Source: Paenibacillus glycanilyticus NBRC 16618 (GTDB taxonomy: Bacteria; Bacillota; Bacilli; Paenibacillales; Paenibacillaceae). From it: a stretch of 64,000 nt of DNA. The notes beneath the pieces were generated by a model. The model searched no databases and was not told where the DNA came from. It saw only the letters and a list, made by a program, of their open reading frames with translations. The stretch is from positions 62,001-126,000 of the forward strand of contig NZ_BILY01000012.1 in the NCBI RefSeq assembly GCF_004000805.1, given 5' to 3'. Made by a program: the position numbers and the translations under genes. Positions 26,102 through 34,569 of this stretch are shown here, in pieces; the stretch's first letter is position 1, and every line of letters begins with the position of its first letter.

Positions 26102-26908
26102 ATGTTCTTTCGTTATCAGGGAGAAGCCTATGACCGCAAGTTCCTGCCAAGATTGACGACCAAAGAGATTGCATCCATGAATAAAGACGATGTGCTGCTT
26201 GTGCTGCCCGTTGGCGCAGTGGAGCAGCATGGTCCGCATATGCCGGTGTTTACGGATACGCTGCTTGGCGAAGCGATGCTGGCTAAGGCTTTCGAGCATT
26301 TGCCCGAAGATTCGTCCATCTGGCTGCTGCCATCCGTGAGTTACGGAAAAAGCACCGAGCATGCCGGTCATCCGGGGACCATTACCCTGTCAGCCAAGAC
26401 ATTAATGGCGGTACTGGAGGATATCTCTTCTTCCCTTGCCCGAAGCGGCTTCCGCAAGCTGCTGCTCTTTAATACGCATGGCGGCAATGCGGATCTGCTA
26501 GGAATGATGGCGAGGGAAATCCGGATAGCGACAGGACTTGAGGTCTACCGGCTGGATCCCGGCGCAGTCGGTTACAGCGATTCCTTTACGGATGAAGCGG
26601 AAAAAGCATGCGGCATTCATGCCGGCGACGTGGAGACGTCTCTTGTTATGGCGACATGTCCGGGTTGGGTTCACGCGGAGCTTGCGCCCCGCGAGATGCC
26701 GAGGTTCCCGGATTCCCGCTATTTCTCGTTCCGTTCGCGGTCCTTTGCTTGGGTAATGGACGATATTTCGGGCAGCGGAGTGGCGGGAGACGCCACCAAA
26801 GCTACGCCGGATAGAGGGGCAGCGATGCTGGAGACGGCCGGGCCGCTCCTGGCGGAGGCACTGCTGCATATTGCATCGTTTGGTATGGCATCACTGAAGA
26901 ACGAATAG
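26102..26908 (+). CDS. Creatininase-family metal-dependent amidohydrolase
   Basis: A 268-residue protein with the creatininase-family metal site: E41 and H43 in VEQHGPHMPVFTD, D52, H126 in NTHGGNAD and E178 in HAGDVETS. Family members hydrolyse cyclic or linear amides, for example creatinine to creatine, or formamide groups of pyrimidines. The normal length fits. GAGGTG lies before the ATG. It is the first gene of an eight-gene cluster with an ABC importer and cytosine-deaminase-family enzymes. A role in opening or deformylating an imported nitrogen heterocycle is therefore likely. The exact substrate is not visible. Confidence 0.87.
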   Translation: MFFRYQGEAYDRKFLPRLTTKEIASMNKDDVLLVLPVGAVEQHGPHMPVFTDTLLGEAMLAKAFEHLPEDSSIWLLPSVSYGKSTEHAGHPGTITLSAKTLMAVLEDISSSLARSGFRKLLLFNTHGGNADLLGMMAREIRIATGLEVYRLDPGAVGYSDSFTDEAEKACGIHAGDVETSLVMATCPGWVHAELAPREMPRFPDSRYFSFRSRSFAWVMDDISGSGVAGDATKATPDRGAAMLETAGPLLAEALLHIASFGMASLKNE

Positions 26909-26919
26909 GGGGGATTACC

Positions 26920-27693
26920 ATGACAACAATGACGGGAGCCAAGGAATGGGTAAGGATGGAGCGGTTGTCCAAGGTATATCCGAACGGAACGGTAGCGGTC
27001 AAAGAGGTTGATCTGACGATCCACGAGGGAGAATTCCTTTGTTTCGTCGGTCCGTCCGGCTGCGGGAAATCGACGATCTTCAAGATGATTACCGGGTTAT
27101 CCAATCCAAGCAGCGGAACCCTGCAGGTCATGGGAGCATCGGCAAGTGTTGCCCGCAAGCGGTCCGATACGGCTTTTGTTTTTCAGGATCATACGCTTCT
27201 GCCCTGGAACTCGGTCATTGATAACGTGACGCTGCCGCTGGCGCTTCGCGGAGTACCGCGCAAGGAAAGACAGCGTGAGGCGGAACGCGTGCTCGAGATG
27301 GTTGGCCTGAAGGACCATATGCGCTCCATGCCGCGCGAGCTGTCCGGCGGGATGAAGATGCGGGCTTCGATTGCCCGTGCCTTGGTGGCGAGACCCAAGC
27401 TGCTGCTGATGGATGAACCCTTTGGCGCGCTTGATGAAATTACGCGCCAGACGCTGCAGATCGAGCTGCTCGAGCTATGGCGGCAGGATCCGGAAATGAC
27501 CGTACTCTTTGTTACCCATAACGTATTTGAAGCTGTATTTCTGTCGACTCGCATCGCGGTTATGACCCCTCGTCCGGGCAAGGTATCCGATCTAATCGAC
27601 GTGCCGGTACCGTTCCCGCGCGACGAGTCATTCCGTACAACGCCGGAATTCGGGCAGATTGTCCGTTCCGTGTCGCAAGCCCTTAAGCATTAG
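26920..27693 (+). CDS. ABC transporter ATPase, nitrate/sulfonate/taurine (SsuB/ThiZ) type
   Basis: A 257-residue ATPase with Walker A GPSGCGKST (44-52), Q loop VFQDHTLLPW, signature LSGGMKMRASIARAL and Walker B LLLMDEPFGALDE, where the LLPW motif is typical of the NitT/TauT group. It energises import through the permease at 29065 with the binding protein at 31398. The three parts are separated by an oxidoreductase and an amidohydrolase, which suggests a single transcription unit for uptake and breakdown. Confidence 0.93.
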   Translation: MTTMTGAKEWVRMERLSKVYPNGTVAVKEVDLTIHEGEFLCFVGPSGCGKSTIFKMITGLSNPSSGTLQVMGASASVARKRSDTAFVFQDHTLLPWNSVIDNVTLPLALRGVPRKERQREAERVLEMVGLKDHMRSMPRELSGGMKMRASIARALVARPKLLLMDEPFGALDEITRQTLQIELLELWRQDPEMTVLFVTHNVFEAVFLSTRIAVMTPRPGKVSDLIDVPVPFPRDESFRTTPEFGQIVRSVSQALKH

Positions 27694-27708
27694 AGAGGAG
27701 GAGAAACC

Positions 27709-29061
27709 ATGTTGAAGGATTGGATGGTTGAAATGCGGGAAGCGGTCGGGGAGGAGAGGCTGCTGTCGGAACCGGGGCAGGTAGAGAAATTATCCAAGGA
27801 TTATTACTGGTATTCCCCGGTGCTGGTCCCGCTGCTTCAGGATAAAAGGGCGGAGGCGATTGCCGTCCCGCATTCCGTGGAAGAGACGGCGAGCGTGCTC
27901 GCTTACGCTTGGAAGCACCGGGTTCCGGTGACAACCCGCGGCGCGGGTACCGGCAACTACGGTCAGGCGGTTCCGCTCGAAGGCGGCATTGTTCTTGATC
28001 TGAGCAAGCTCGACAAGGTCATTGAAGTAACCGATACTTATGCGCGCGTGCAGGCCGGAGTTCGGCTTGGCGGACTCGAGAAGCTTCTCCGTTCCGAGGG
28101 GAAAGAGCTCCGGATTTACCCGAGCACCTACGTGAAAGCAACGGTTGGCGGCTTCGTAAGCGGCGGCTCGGGCGGGATTGGATCGATAACCTGGGGCAAC
28201 CTTTGGGACGGCAACGTGCTGGAGGCAGTCATCCTGACGGTGGAAGAAACGCCGCGCAGGCTGACCGTCAAGGGAGACGATCTGATCGCTTATATCCATA
28301 ATTACGGAACGACGGGCGTGCTTGTCGAGGTCGTTATTCCGATTGCGGCAAAGGTGGAATGGACGCAAACGGTTGTCCAGTTCGATGATTTCCAATCGGC
28401 GGCACGGTTCTCTCATGCGGTTGCGCTGGATGATTCCATTCGCAAACGGCTGGTTGCTCCGGTCGAATGGCCAATCCCAACCTTTTTCAAGCCAATCGCT
28501 TCAAAACTCGAAGCCGGCTGCAGCGCTTGTCTGCTGGAGACCGCGCATGGCAGCGAAGAGCGGCTTGCTGCGCATGCCAGAGAGTTTGGAGGCCGAATCG
28601 GCTACACCATTCCGCCGGAGCAGTACCGCAAGGTGATCGGGCTGTCCGATTTTACATGGAACCATACGACGTTATGGGCGCTTAAAACGGACCCGACGCT
28701 GACTTATTTGCAGGCAGGCTTCGATAAGGAGCGGTTCCTTGACCAGATAACGCTTATTAAAGAGCAGTTCGGCGAAGAAGTGCTGATGCATCTCGAATTT
28801 ATCCGAACGGCTGGCGTTGTTGTCCCCGCGGCGCTGCCGATTGTCCGTTATACGACGCATGAACGTCTGTATGAGATTATTGCCTTCTTCCGGTCCATTG
28901 GCGTCCGGATTAATGACCCCCATACCTGGATTCTGGAGATGGGAGGACGCGGGGAGTGGGATGCGATGGTAAACGCCAAGCGTGCCAACGACCCCCGCGG
29001 ACTGTTGAATCCGGGCAAGCTGCAAACGCCGGTTGAGAGTATTTCGAATCAGGAGGGATAA
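27709..29061 (+). CDS. FAD-binding oxidoreductase, GlcD/PCMH type
   Basis: A 450-residue flavoprotein with the PCMH-type FAD site: VPVTTRGAGTGNYGQAVPLE (residues about 71-90), LSKLDKVIEV, and VGGFVSGGSGGIGS near 148. The C-terminal substrate-cap domain ends with NAKRANDPRGLLNPGKL, as in glycolate- and lactate-oxidase subunits. It should oxidise a hydroxyl or amine group of a small molecule with FAD. It lies 15 bases after the ABC ATPase gene with a strong RBS (GAGGAGGAG). Within this cluster its target is probably the imported heterocycle or a product of it. Confidence 0.87.
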   Translation: MLKDWMVEMREAVGEERLLSEPGQVEKLSKDYYWYSPVLVPLLQDKRAEAIAVPHSVEETASVLAYAWKHRVPVTTRGAGTGNYGQAVPLEGGIVLDLSKLDKVIEVTDTYARVQAGVRLGGLEKLLRSEGKELRIYPSTYVKATVGGFVSGGSGGIGSITWGNLWDGNVLEAVILTVEETPRRLTVKGDDLIAYIHNYGTTGVLVEVVIPIAAKVEWTQTVVQFDDFQSAARFSHAVALDDSIRKRLVAPVEWPIPTFFKPIASKLEAGCSACLLETAHGSEERLAAHAREFGGRIGYTIPPEQYRKVIGLSDFTWNHTTLWALKTDPTLTYLQAGFDKERFLDQITLIKEQFGEEVLMHLEFIRTAGVVVPAALPIVRYTTHERLYEIIAFFRSIGVRINDPHTWILEMGGRGEWDAMVNAKRANDPRGLLNPGKLQTPVESISNQEG

Positions 29062-29064
29062 GCG

Positions 29065-29937
29065 ATGCGAGAGGAGACAATGACTACCCCGGAATTATCG
29101 TTCGGGACGTCGGCAGGCACGAGTACAACAAAGCTGCGTACCTCGTCACTAAAAAAAGTATGGAAAAGAATAGGCCCGCCGTCGATCGCCTTTATTCTAT
29201 TTATCGGCGCATGGGAGCTGTTCTGCCGGTTATCCGGCCTGAAGCCGTATTTGCTTCCCAAGCCTTCAGATATTGTGCTGGCCGCCTCCGAGAACGCCTC
29301 GAATTTGTGGGTATCCGTATATACAACCATTACCGAAGCGGTGCTCGGATTCCTGCTCAGTATTGTTCTGGGCGTTGGTTTTGCCATTCTGCTCGCCAGC
29401 TCCAAGCTGATTGAACGAAGCATCTACCCTTACGCCATCATTATGCAGACGATTCCGATCGTCGCTATTGCCCCTATTATCGTCATCTGGTTTGGAGCCG
29501 GCATGAACGCCATCATTATTATCGCTTTTCTCATCGGATTTTTCCCGATGCTGTCCAACACCCTTATCGGTCTGAACTCAACCGACCACAACATGAAGAA
29601 CCTCTTCTATCTCTATAACGCTTCTCCCTTGCAGACCATGATCCGGCTTCGCATTCCCGCGGCGCTTCCCTATATCGTGGCGGGCCTCAAAATCTCTTGT
29701 ACGCTTGCCGTTATCGGCGCGATTGTCGGCGAATACATTGCCGGCATCGGCGGGGGCAATGGCGGGCTTGGTTACGCCATTACCGTTGCGTCATCCCGCC
29801 TGCAGACGGCTTATCTGTTCGCCTGCGGCTTATCCGCATCCTTGCTCGGCATTGCGTTCTTCCTGCTCGTGAACGCCTTCTCCAAGTGGATGCTGAGCTC
29901 CTGGCATGAATCCGAGATGAAATCTTCCGAAGGTTAG
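29065..29937 (+). CDS. ABC transporter permease, SsuC/ThiX type
   Basis: A 290-residue permease with about six helices and a conserved BPD_transp_1 region, including the coupling segment LYNASPLQTMIRLRIPAALP and VGEYIAGIGGGNGGLG. A leading cytosolic stretch of about 35 residues precedes the first helix. ATG 29065 has GAGGG 6-7 bases before it; ATG 29080 with AGAGGAG is an alternative. It pairs with the ATPase at 26920. Confidence 0.92.
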   Translation: MREETMTTPELSFGTSAGTSTTKLRTSSLKKVWKRIGPPSIAFILFIGAWELFCRLSGLKPYLLPKPSDIVLAASENASNLWVSVYTTITEAVLGFLLSIVLGVGFAILLASSKLIERSIYPYAIIMQTIPIVAIAPIIVIWFGAGMNAIIIIAFLIGFFPMLSNTLIGLNSTDHNMKNLFYLYNASPLQTMIRLRIPAALPYIVAGLKISCTLAVIGAIVGEYIAGIGGGNGGLGYAITVASSRLQTAYLFACGLSASLLGIAFFLLVNAFSKWMLSSWHESEMKSSEG

Positions 29938-29949
29938 GGGTGAATTCTC

Positions 29950-31275
29950 TTGCGCACAGAAACGCTGGAAGCCATTAACGTCAAGCTGCCGCTGCAGCAA
30001 AGCGAAGAACTGTACACGGTTAAAGCGCGGGGAGGCCGGTGGACGGCGGTCGAACGCCAGGAGGGAGTGATCGTCTCCTCGGAGCATTTGCCGATCCAAG
30101 GGCTCTCCTTCGACGAATTGAAGACAACGGCCTTGCTCGATCTGGAGGGAAAAGTGATGCTGCCGGGCTTTGTAGACGCCCATATGCATCTCGACAAAGC
30201 GTACTCCCTGCCGTGGGTGCGCAACCGGTCCGGCACGCTGCTCGAGGCCATCGAGAATTACCGGGCGGCTGCGCCGGCCTTCACGAAAGAGATGATCCGC
30301 GACCGCATTGTGAAAGCGGCGCTGAGCTCGGCTTCCTTCGGCTCGGCCGTGCTTCGCAGCCATCTCGACGTGCCGGTGCATATGGGCCGCGAGATGGCGA
30401 TGCGGACGATTGAGGCGGCGCTGGAGGCCCGGGAAAAGGTTAGCGGAATCGTTGACATTCAGTATTTTCCGATGTTCTTCTATGACCCTGCCTATGAACG
30501 GGAGCTGACGGAGTTTGCTTCAGAGACGCTCCGCATGGGCATAGACGGAATCGGCGGCGCCCCGCATCTATCGCCTAATCCGGAGACCAATGTGGGCTGG
30601 GCATTCCGGCTGGCTCAGTTGTTCGATAAGCCAATCGACCTTCATACCGATGAATCGGATAATCCCGACATGAAAACGATCGATATTTACTGCGATTACG
30701 TGAAAGCAGGCGGTTACGGCGGCCGGGCAACGGCAGGCCATCTCTGCTCCTTGTCAGCGATGGAGCATAACGAAGCGGAACGGCTGATTGCGAAAATGGC
30801 GGATGCGGGCATAGCGGCGGTTACCTTGCCCGCGGTTAATCTCTACCTGCAGGGACGCGGCGACCGGGGCAACGTGCGGCGCGGCGTCACCCGCGTCAGG
30901 GAGCTTGAGGAAGCGGGAGTGACCATTGCGGCAGCCTCGGACAATATTCAGGACCCGTTCCATCCGTTTGGCAGAGGGGATCTGCTGCAGATTGGCTTAA
31001 TGACCGCCTATGCGGCCCATTTGGCCAAGGAGGAAGATATCGTCACTGTGCTCCGCATGCTGACGACCAACCCCGCCAAGCTTGCCGGCCTTACCCAATA
31101 CGGAATTGCCCCGGGCAATCCGGCCAGCTTTGTCGTGCTGGGCGCCTGCTCGGAGGAAGAGCTGTTCCAAGAGCTTCCGTCATCGCGGTGGGTGTACAAC
31201 AAGTCGAAGTGGACGTTTGCTTCCATGCTGAGCCGGTTCGGCCTGGAGCCTAGTGTCTCCGGCTCACTCGTTTAA
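29950..31275 (+). CDS. Cytosine-deaminase-family amidohydrolase
   Basis: A 441-residue metal-dependent hydrolase. It has H78 and H80 in DAHMHLDKAY, H232 and E235 in LHTDESDN, H264 in TAGHLCS and the metal aspartate D331 in ASDNIQDPFHPFG, matching the CodA-like ligand set. The start is a TTG supported by AGGGGTGA 6 bases upstream; no ATG fits. Family members deaminate cytosine, isoguanine, creatinine and related rings. It sits between the permease and binding-protein genes of an importer for small heterocycles, 12 bases after the permease gene. It is the less altered of the two CodA-like proteins here. Confidence 0.86.
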   Translation: MRTETLEAINVKLPLQQSEELYTVKARGGRWTAVERQEGVIVSSEHLPIQGLSFDELKTTALLDLEGKVMLPGFVDAHMHLDKAYSLPWVRNRSGTLLEAIENYRAAAPAFTKEMIRDRIVKAALSSASFGSAVLRSHLDVPVHMGREMAMRTIEAALEAREKVSGIVDIQYFPMFFYDPAYERELTEFASETLRMGIDGIGGAPHLSPNPETNVGWAFRLAQLFDKPIDLHTDESDNPDMKTIDIYCDYVKAGGYGGRATAGHLCSLSAMEHNEAERLIAKMADAGIAAVTLPAVNLYLQGRGDRGNVRRGVTRVRELEEAGVTIAAASDNIQDPFHPFGRGDLLQIGLMTAYAAHLAKEEDIVTVLRMLTTNPAKLAGLTQYGIAPGNPASFVVLGACSEEELFQELPSSRWVYNKSKWTFASMLSRFGLEPSVSGSLV

Positions 31276-31397
31276 CTCTTGATTTTTCCATAAAGTCCGG
31301 TGTTTATCCGCTGCCAGAGGGATGCACATATAGAGAAGAAGAGGATAGGTTTATGCTTTTGAAGTAAAAAACAATTTATTTTAGGGGGAAGAGAAAC

Positions 31398-32402
31398 ATG
31401 CTGACAAAGACGGGATCAAAGAAAACACTGGGTGGAATGACGGTGCTTCTTGCCGCGGCGCTTACGTTGTCCGCTTGCGGGGACAGCAAATCATCGGGGG
31501 ATTCGAAGGAGCTGACCAAGGTTAGCCAGGTGACCAACTGGTTCGCGGAGCCGGAGCATGGCGGGCAGTATGCCGCTCTGGACAAAGGCTTTTACAAGGA
31601 TGCCGGTCTTGACATGACCATTCAATCCGGCGGCCCCGGCATCTCTTCCACCCAGATTGTAGCCGGCGGCAAAGCGGAGTTCGGCATGGGTCAGGCGGAC
31701 GAAATCCTGCTGGCGCGTCAGAACGGCATTCCGCTTGTGGCGATCGCGGCGACCTTCCAGAAGAATCCGCAGGGCATCATGTTTCATAAGGGCCAATTCA
31801 AGGACATTAAGGAGCTGAACGGCAACAAAATTTTCGTCGGCAGCGGCGTGGTGTTCTGGGAGTACTTAAAGAAAGCCTATAATCTCGATAAGGTGACGGA
31901 GATGAAGTATACCGGCTCGCTGGCTAACTTTGTAGCGGATCCGAAGGCGGCCACGCAAATTTATATTACCTCCGAGCCTTTCTCCATGCAGCAGGAGGGC
32001 GTCGACGTCGACTACTTCCTGAACTATGACCTTGGCTATAAGCAGTACGGCAACGTTCTTTATACAACCGAGGATTTCCTGAAGAAGCATCCGGATACGG
32101 TAAAAGCTTACGTAGAAGCATCCATTAAAGGCTGGGACTACTACAAGGATCATTCCGAAGAGATCAACAAAGTGATGCAGGAGAAGAACCCGGATCTGAA
32201 GCTTGAAGCGATGGCATATGGCGCTAAAGCGCAGGAGCCGCTTGTGTACGGCGGAGATGCGGAGACCAACGGCGTTGGCTACATGAGCAAGGACATCTGG
32301 TCCGGCTTGCAGGCGCAGCTGGTGGAGATGGGACTCCTCAAGGATGCGGAGCCGATTGAAGACGTGTTTACGAACGAATATTTGCCGGGCAAGGGCAAGT
32401 AA
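31398..32402 (+). CDS. ABC substrate-binding lipoprotein, NMT1/THI5-like
   Basis: A 334-residue lipoprotein: signal sequence with lipobox LSAC (Cys27) and a mature NMT1/THI5-like domain. Landmarks are the N-terminal WFAEPEHGGQYAALDKGFY, GGPGISSTQIVAGGKAEFGMG, and ADEILLARQNGIPLVAIAA. Relatives bind pyrimidine precursors of thiamine, riboflavin, nitrate or sulfonates. The flanking deaminase-type genes favour a pyrimidine-like or other nitrogen ring as cargo. AGGGGGAAG precedes the ATG; 122 bases separate it from the amidohydrolase gene. Confidence 0.9.
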   Translation: MLTKTGSKKTLGGMTVLLAAALTLSACGDSKSSGDSKELTKVSQVTNWFAEPEHGGQYAALDKGFYKDAGLDMTIQSGGPGISSTQIVAGGKAEFGMGQADEILLARQNGIPLVAIAATFQKNPQGIMFHKGQFKDIKELNGNKIFVGSGVVFWEYLKKAYNLDKVTEMKYTGSLANFVADPKAATQIYITSEPFSMQQEGVDVDYFLNYDLGYKQYGNVLYTTEDFLKKHPDTVKAYVEASIKGWDYYKDHSEEINKVMQEKNPDLKLEAMAYGAKAQEPLVYGGDAETNGVGYMSKDIWSGLQAQLVEMGLLKDAEPIEDVFTNEYLPGKGK

Positions 32403-32469
32403 CAAATGAAGCAACGGAGCCGCTGCATGCGGGCATGCGCGGCTCCGGCTTTTCTAGGGAGAGATCGCA

Positions 32470-33149
32470 ATGGCTAACGTGCTTGTCATCTACTTCAGCG
32501 CATACGGACATATTCACCGGATGGCGGAAGCCGCCGCGCAAGGCGCTGAAAGCGAAGGGCATACGGCAAGGCTGGTTCGTATCCCGGAGTTCCGCCATCC
32601 GGACAATGTAACCGCGCTGCTCGATCATCCGGACCGAAGACGGCCAGCGGCAGACAGCCCCAGGTTGGAGCCCGCTGGGAGAAATACGAAGCCGCCCAAG
32701 CTCTTCAGCAGTCGGTGCCGGAAGCGGCGGCGGACGATCTTCGCTGGGCGGACGGCATTGTCTGGGGCTTCCCAACCTATTACGGCTCCATGCCGGCGCA
32801 GGTCAAATCCTTCCTCGATCTGTCGGGCAGCCTGTGCGCAAGCGGGGAGTTGGAAGGGAAGCCGACCGGCGTGATGACAAGCGCCGGATCCATCCATACC
32901 GGCCACGAAGCGACAATCTTGACTTCTATCATTCCGCTGCTGCATTTCGGGATGGTATACGTCGGATTGCCGTATTCGCAAAATCCGGAATATTTGACCG
33001 CGGACGCCATTGGCGGTTCCCCTTACGGCCCCTCGACGCTGGCAGGCCCGGACAGCTCGAGAACGCCGGACGAGCGCGAGCTCCGGATGGCCGGGAGGCT
33101 TGGCGCGAGAGTGGCTAGATTCGCAGCAGCAACCAAAGGCATAAAATGA
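32470..33149 (+). pseudogene. WrbA/flavodoxin-type flavoprotein gene broken by a frameshift
   Basis: The first frame (from ATG 32470, RBS GGGAGAG) begins MANVLVIYFSAYGHIHRMAE, the FMN-binding start of WrbA-type NAD(P)H:quinone oxidoreductases, and loses similarity after VTALLDHPD near 32630. The rest of the protein (RWEKYEAAQAL..., then WGFPTYYGSMPAQVKSFLDL and AGSIHTGHEATILTSIIPLL) is in a different frame from about 32665 to 33149. A middle segment TEDGQRQTAP in the third frame suggests two small indels. The gene as written cannot give an intact protein. It may be a recent pseudogene or a sequencing error. It lies between the binding protein and the codA-like gene. Confidence 0.85.
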
Positions 33150-33163
33150 ATGGCGGGGATACG

Positions 33164-34477
33164 ATGACAATACCATTGGATTTGCTTGTTTCCGAGGTTA
33201 GGCTGCCCGGCAGCGGAGAATTAACGGATCTGGGCATCAAAGGCGGTAAAATAACGGCGGTCGGCAAGCTGGCCGGGGCAGCCGCCAGGAATGTCTTTCA
33301 GGCGCGGGGCAGACTGCTGCTGCCTCCCTTTGTTGAACCGCATGTGCATCTGGATACGACCTTAACGGCAGGCGATCCGGTATGGAATGAGAGCGGAACG
33401 CTGGCGGAAGGCATCTCGGTATGGGCTTCCCGCAAAAAGCAGCTGACCCGCGAAGATGTCCTTGCGAGGGCGGAGCGTACGTTAGAGCTGTTTATCGGCT
33501 ACGGCGTGCTGTATCTTCGCGCGATGGTTGATATAGGCGACCCCAAGCTGACGGCGCTGCGAGCGGTGCTGGAGCTGAAGGACAAATACAGGGATCGCAT
33601 GCATATGCAAGTGATCGCTTTTCCGCAGGACGGCCTTGTTGCCTGCCCGGAAAATGTAGCTAGGCTGGAGGAAGCGCTGCGGCTTGGGGCCGACGGTGTT
33701 TCGGCGGTTCCTCATCTGGAACGGACCCGCGAGGACGGGATATTAAGCCTCCGCAAGGCTTTTTCCCTTGCCGAGCGGTACGGTGCCTTGGTACACGTCT
33801 TCTGCGACGAGACGGACGATGAAGCCTCGCGGTACCTTGAAGTATGCGCCGCGCTTGCAATAGAGACCGGTCTCGGCAGCAAGGTGACGGCAGCCCATGC
33901 CAATGCCGCGGCTTATTACAATGAGCCGTATTTTCAGAAGCTGCTTGGGCTGGTGAAGCAGTCCGGACTTTCCATTGTGGCCTGCCCGCTGATTAACAGC
34001 GTTATGCAAGGCCGCTATGATACGTCTCCGAAGGGGCGCGGCATTACGCGGATTCAAGATTTTCACCGGGCCGGAGTTAATGTCGCTTTGGCGCATGACG
34101 ATATCCGCACCCCCTTTTATCCACTTGGAACGGGAAATCCGCTCGATGCGGCGCATATGGCAGCTCATCTTGCCCATATGTGCGGCCGTCGGGATCTTAA
34201 CGATATAGCCGGCATGATTACGTACGGCGGGGCAAAAGCAATGGGGATCGCAGGCTATGGCTTTGAGCAGGGGGGACCGAAAGTTGGCGATCCGGCTTCC
34301 TTCCTGCTGTTTGATGCCCCTGATTCCGCTGAGTTAATCCGTACCCGGTCTGCTCCGCGATATGTATTTCATCAAGGCCTTCTGGTTGCGGAAACGGCGC
34401 CTGCTATTACAAAGCTGCTGCACGCGGCGAGTGGCGAAATGGCATACTCAAGAATTGAAACGGGAGTAAGATTATAA
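33164..34477 (+). CDS. Cytosine deaminase (CodA) homologue with an altered metal site
   Basis: A 437-residue CodA homologue along its whole length: H60 and H62 in EPHVHLD, FPQDG, E216 in CDETDDE, H245 in TAAHAN, and D312 in HDDIRTPFYPLGTGN. CodA deaminates cytosine to uracil; some relatives take creatinine or isoguanine. The position of the E. coli ligand H214 (VHCDE) is F213 here (VFCDE), so one of the usual four metal ligands is missing, with a His two residues earlier. ATG 33164 matches the family start; ATG 33146 overlaps the previous stop (ATGA). It ends the heterocycle cluster. Confidence 0.86.
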   Translation: MTIPLDLLVSEVRLPGSGELTDLGIKGGKITAVGKLAGAAARNVFQARGRLLLPPFVEPHVHLDTTLTAGDPVWNESGTLAEGISVWASRKKQLTREDVLARAERTLELFIGYGVLYLRAMVDIGDPKLTALRAVLELKDKYRDRMHMQVIAFPQDGLVACPENVARLEEALRLGADGVSAVPHLERTREDGILSLRKAFSLAERYGALVHVFCDETDDEASRYLEVCAALAIETGLGSKVTAAHANAAAYYNEPYFQKLLGLVKQSGLSIVACPLINSVMQGRYDTSPKGRGITRIQDFHRAGVNVALAHDDIRTPFYPLGTGNPLDAAHMAAHLAHMCGRRDLNDIAGMITYGGAKAMGIAGYGFEQGGPKVGDPASFLLFDAPDSAELIRTRSAPRYVFHQGLLVAETAPAITKLLHAASGEMAYSRIETGVRL

Positions 34478-34569
34478 AATTTTAACCAAATTTTAGGTCA
34501 ACGCGACTATTCAAAACGATGTTTATCTCCTTGATAATCGGGTGTAATCGTTATTGAGGAGGGATTCAA

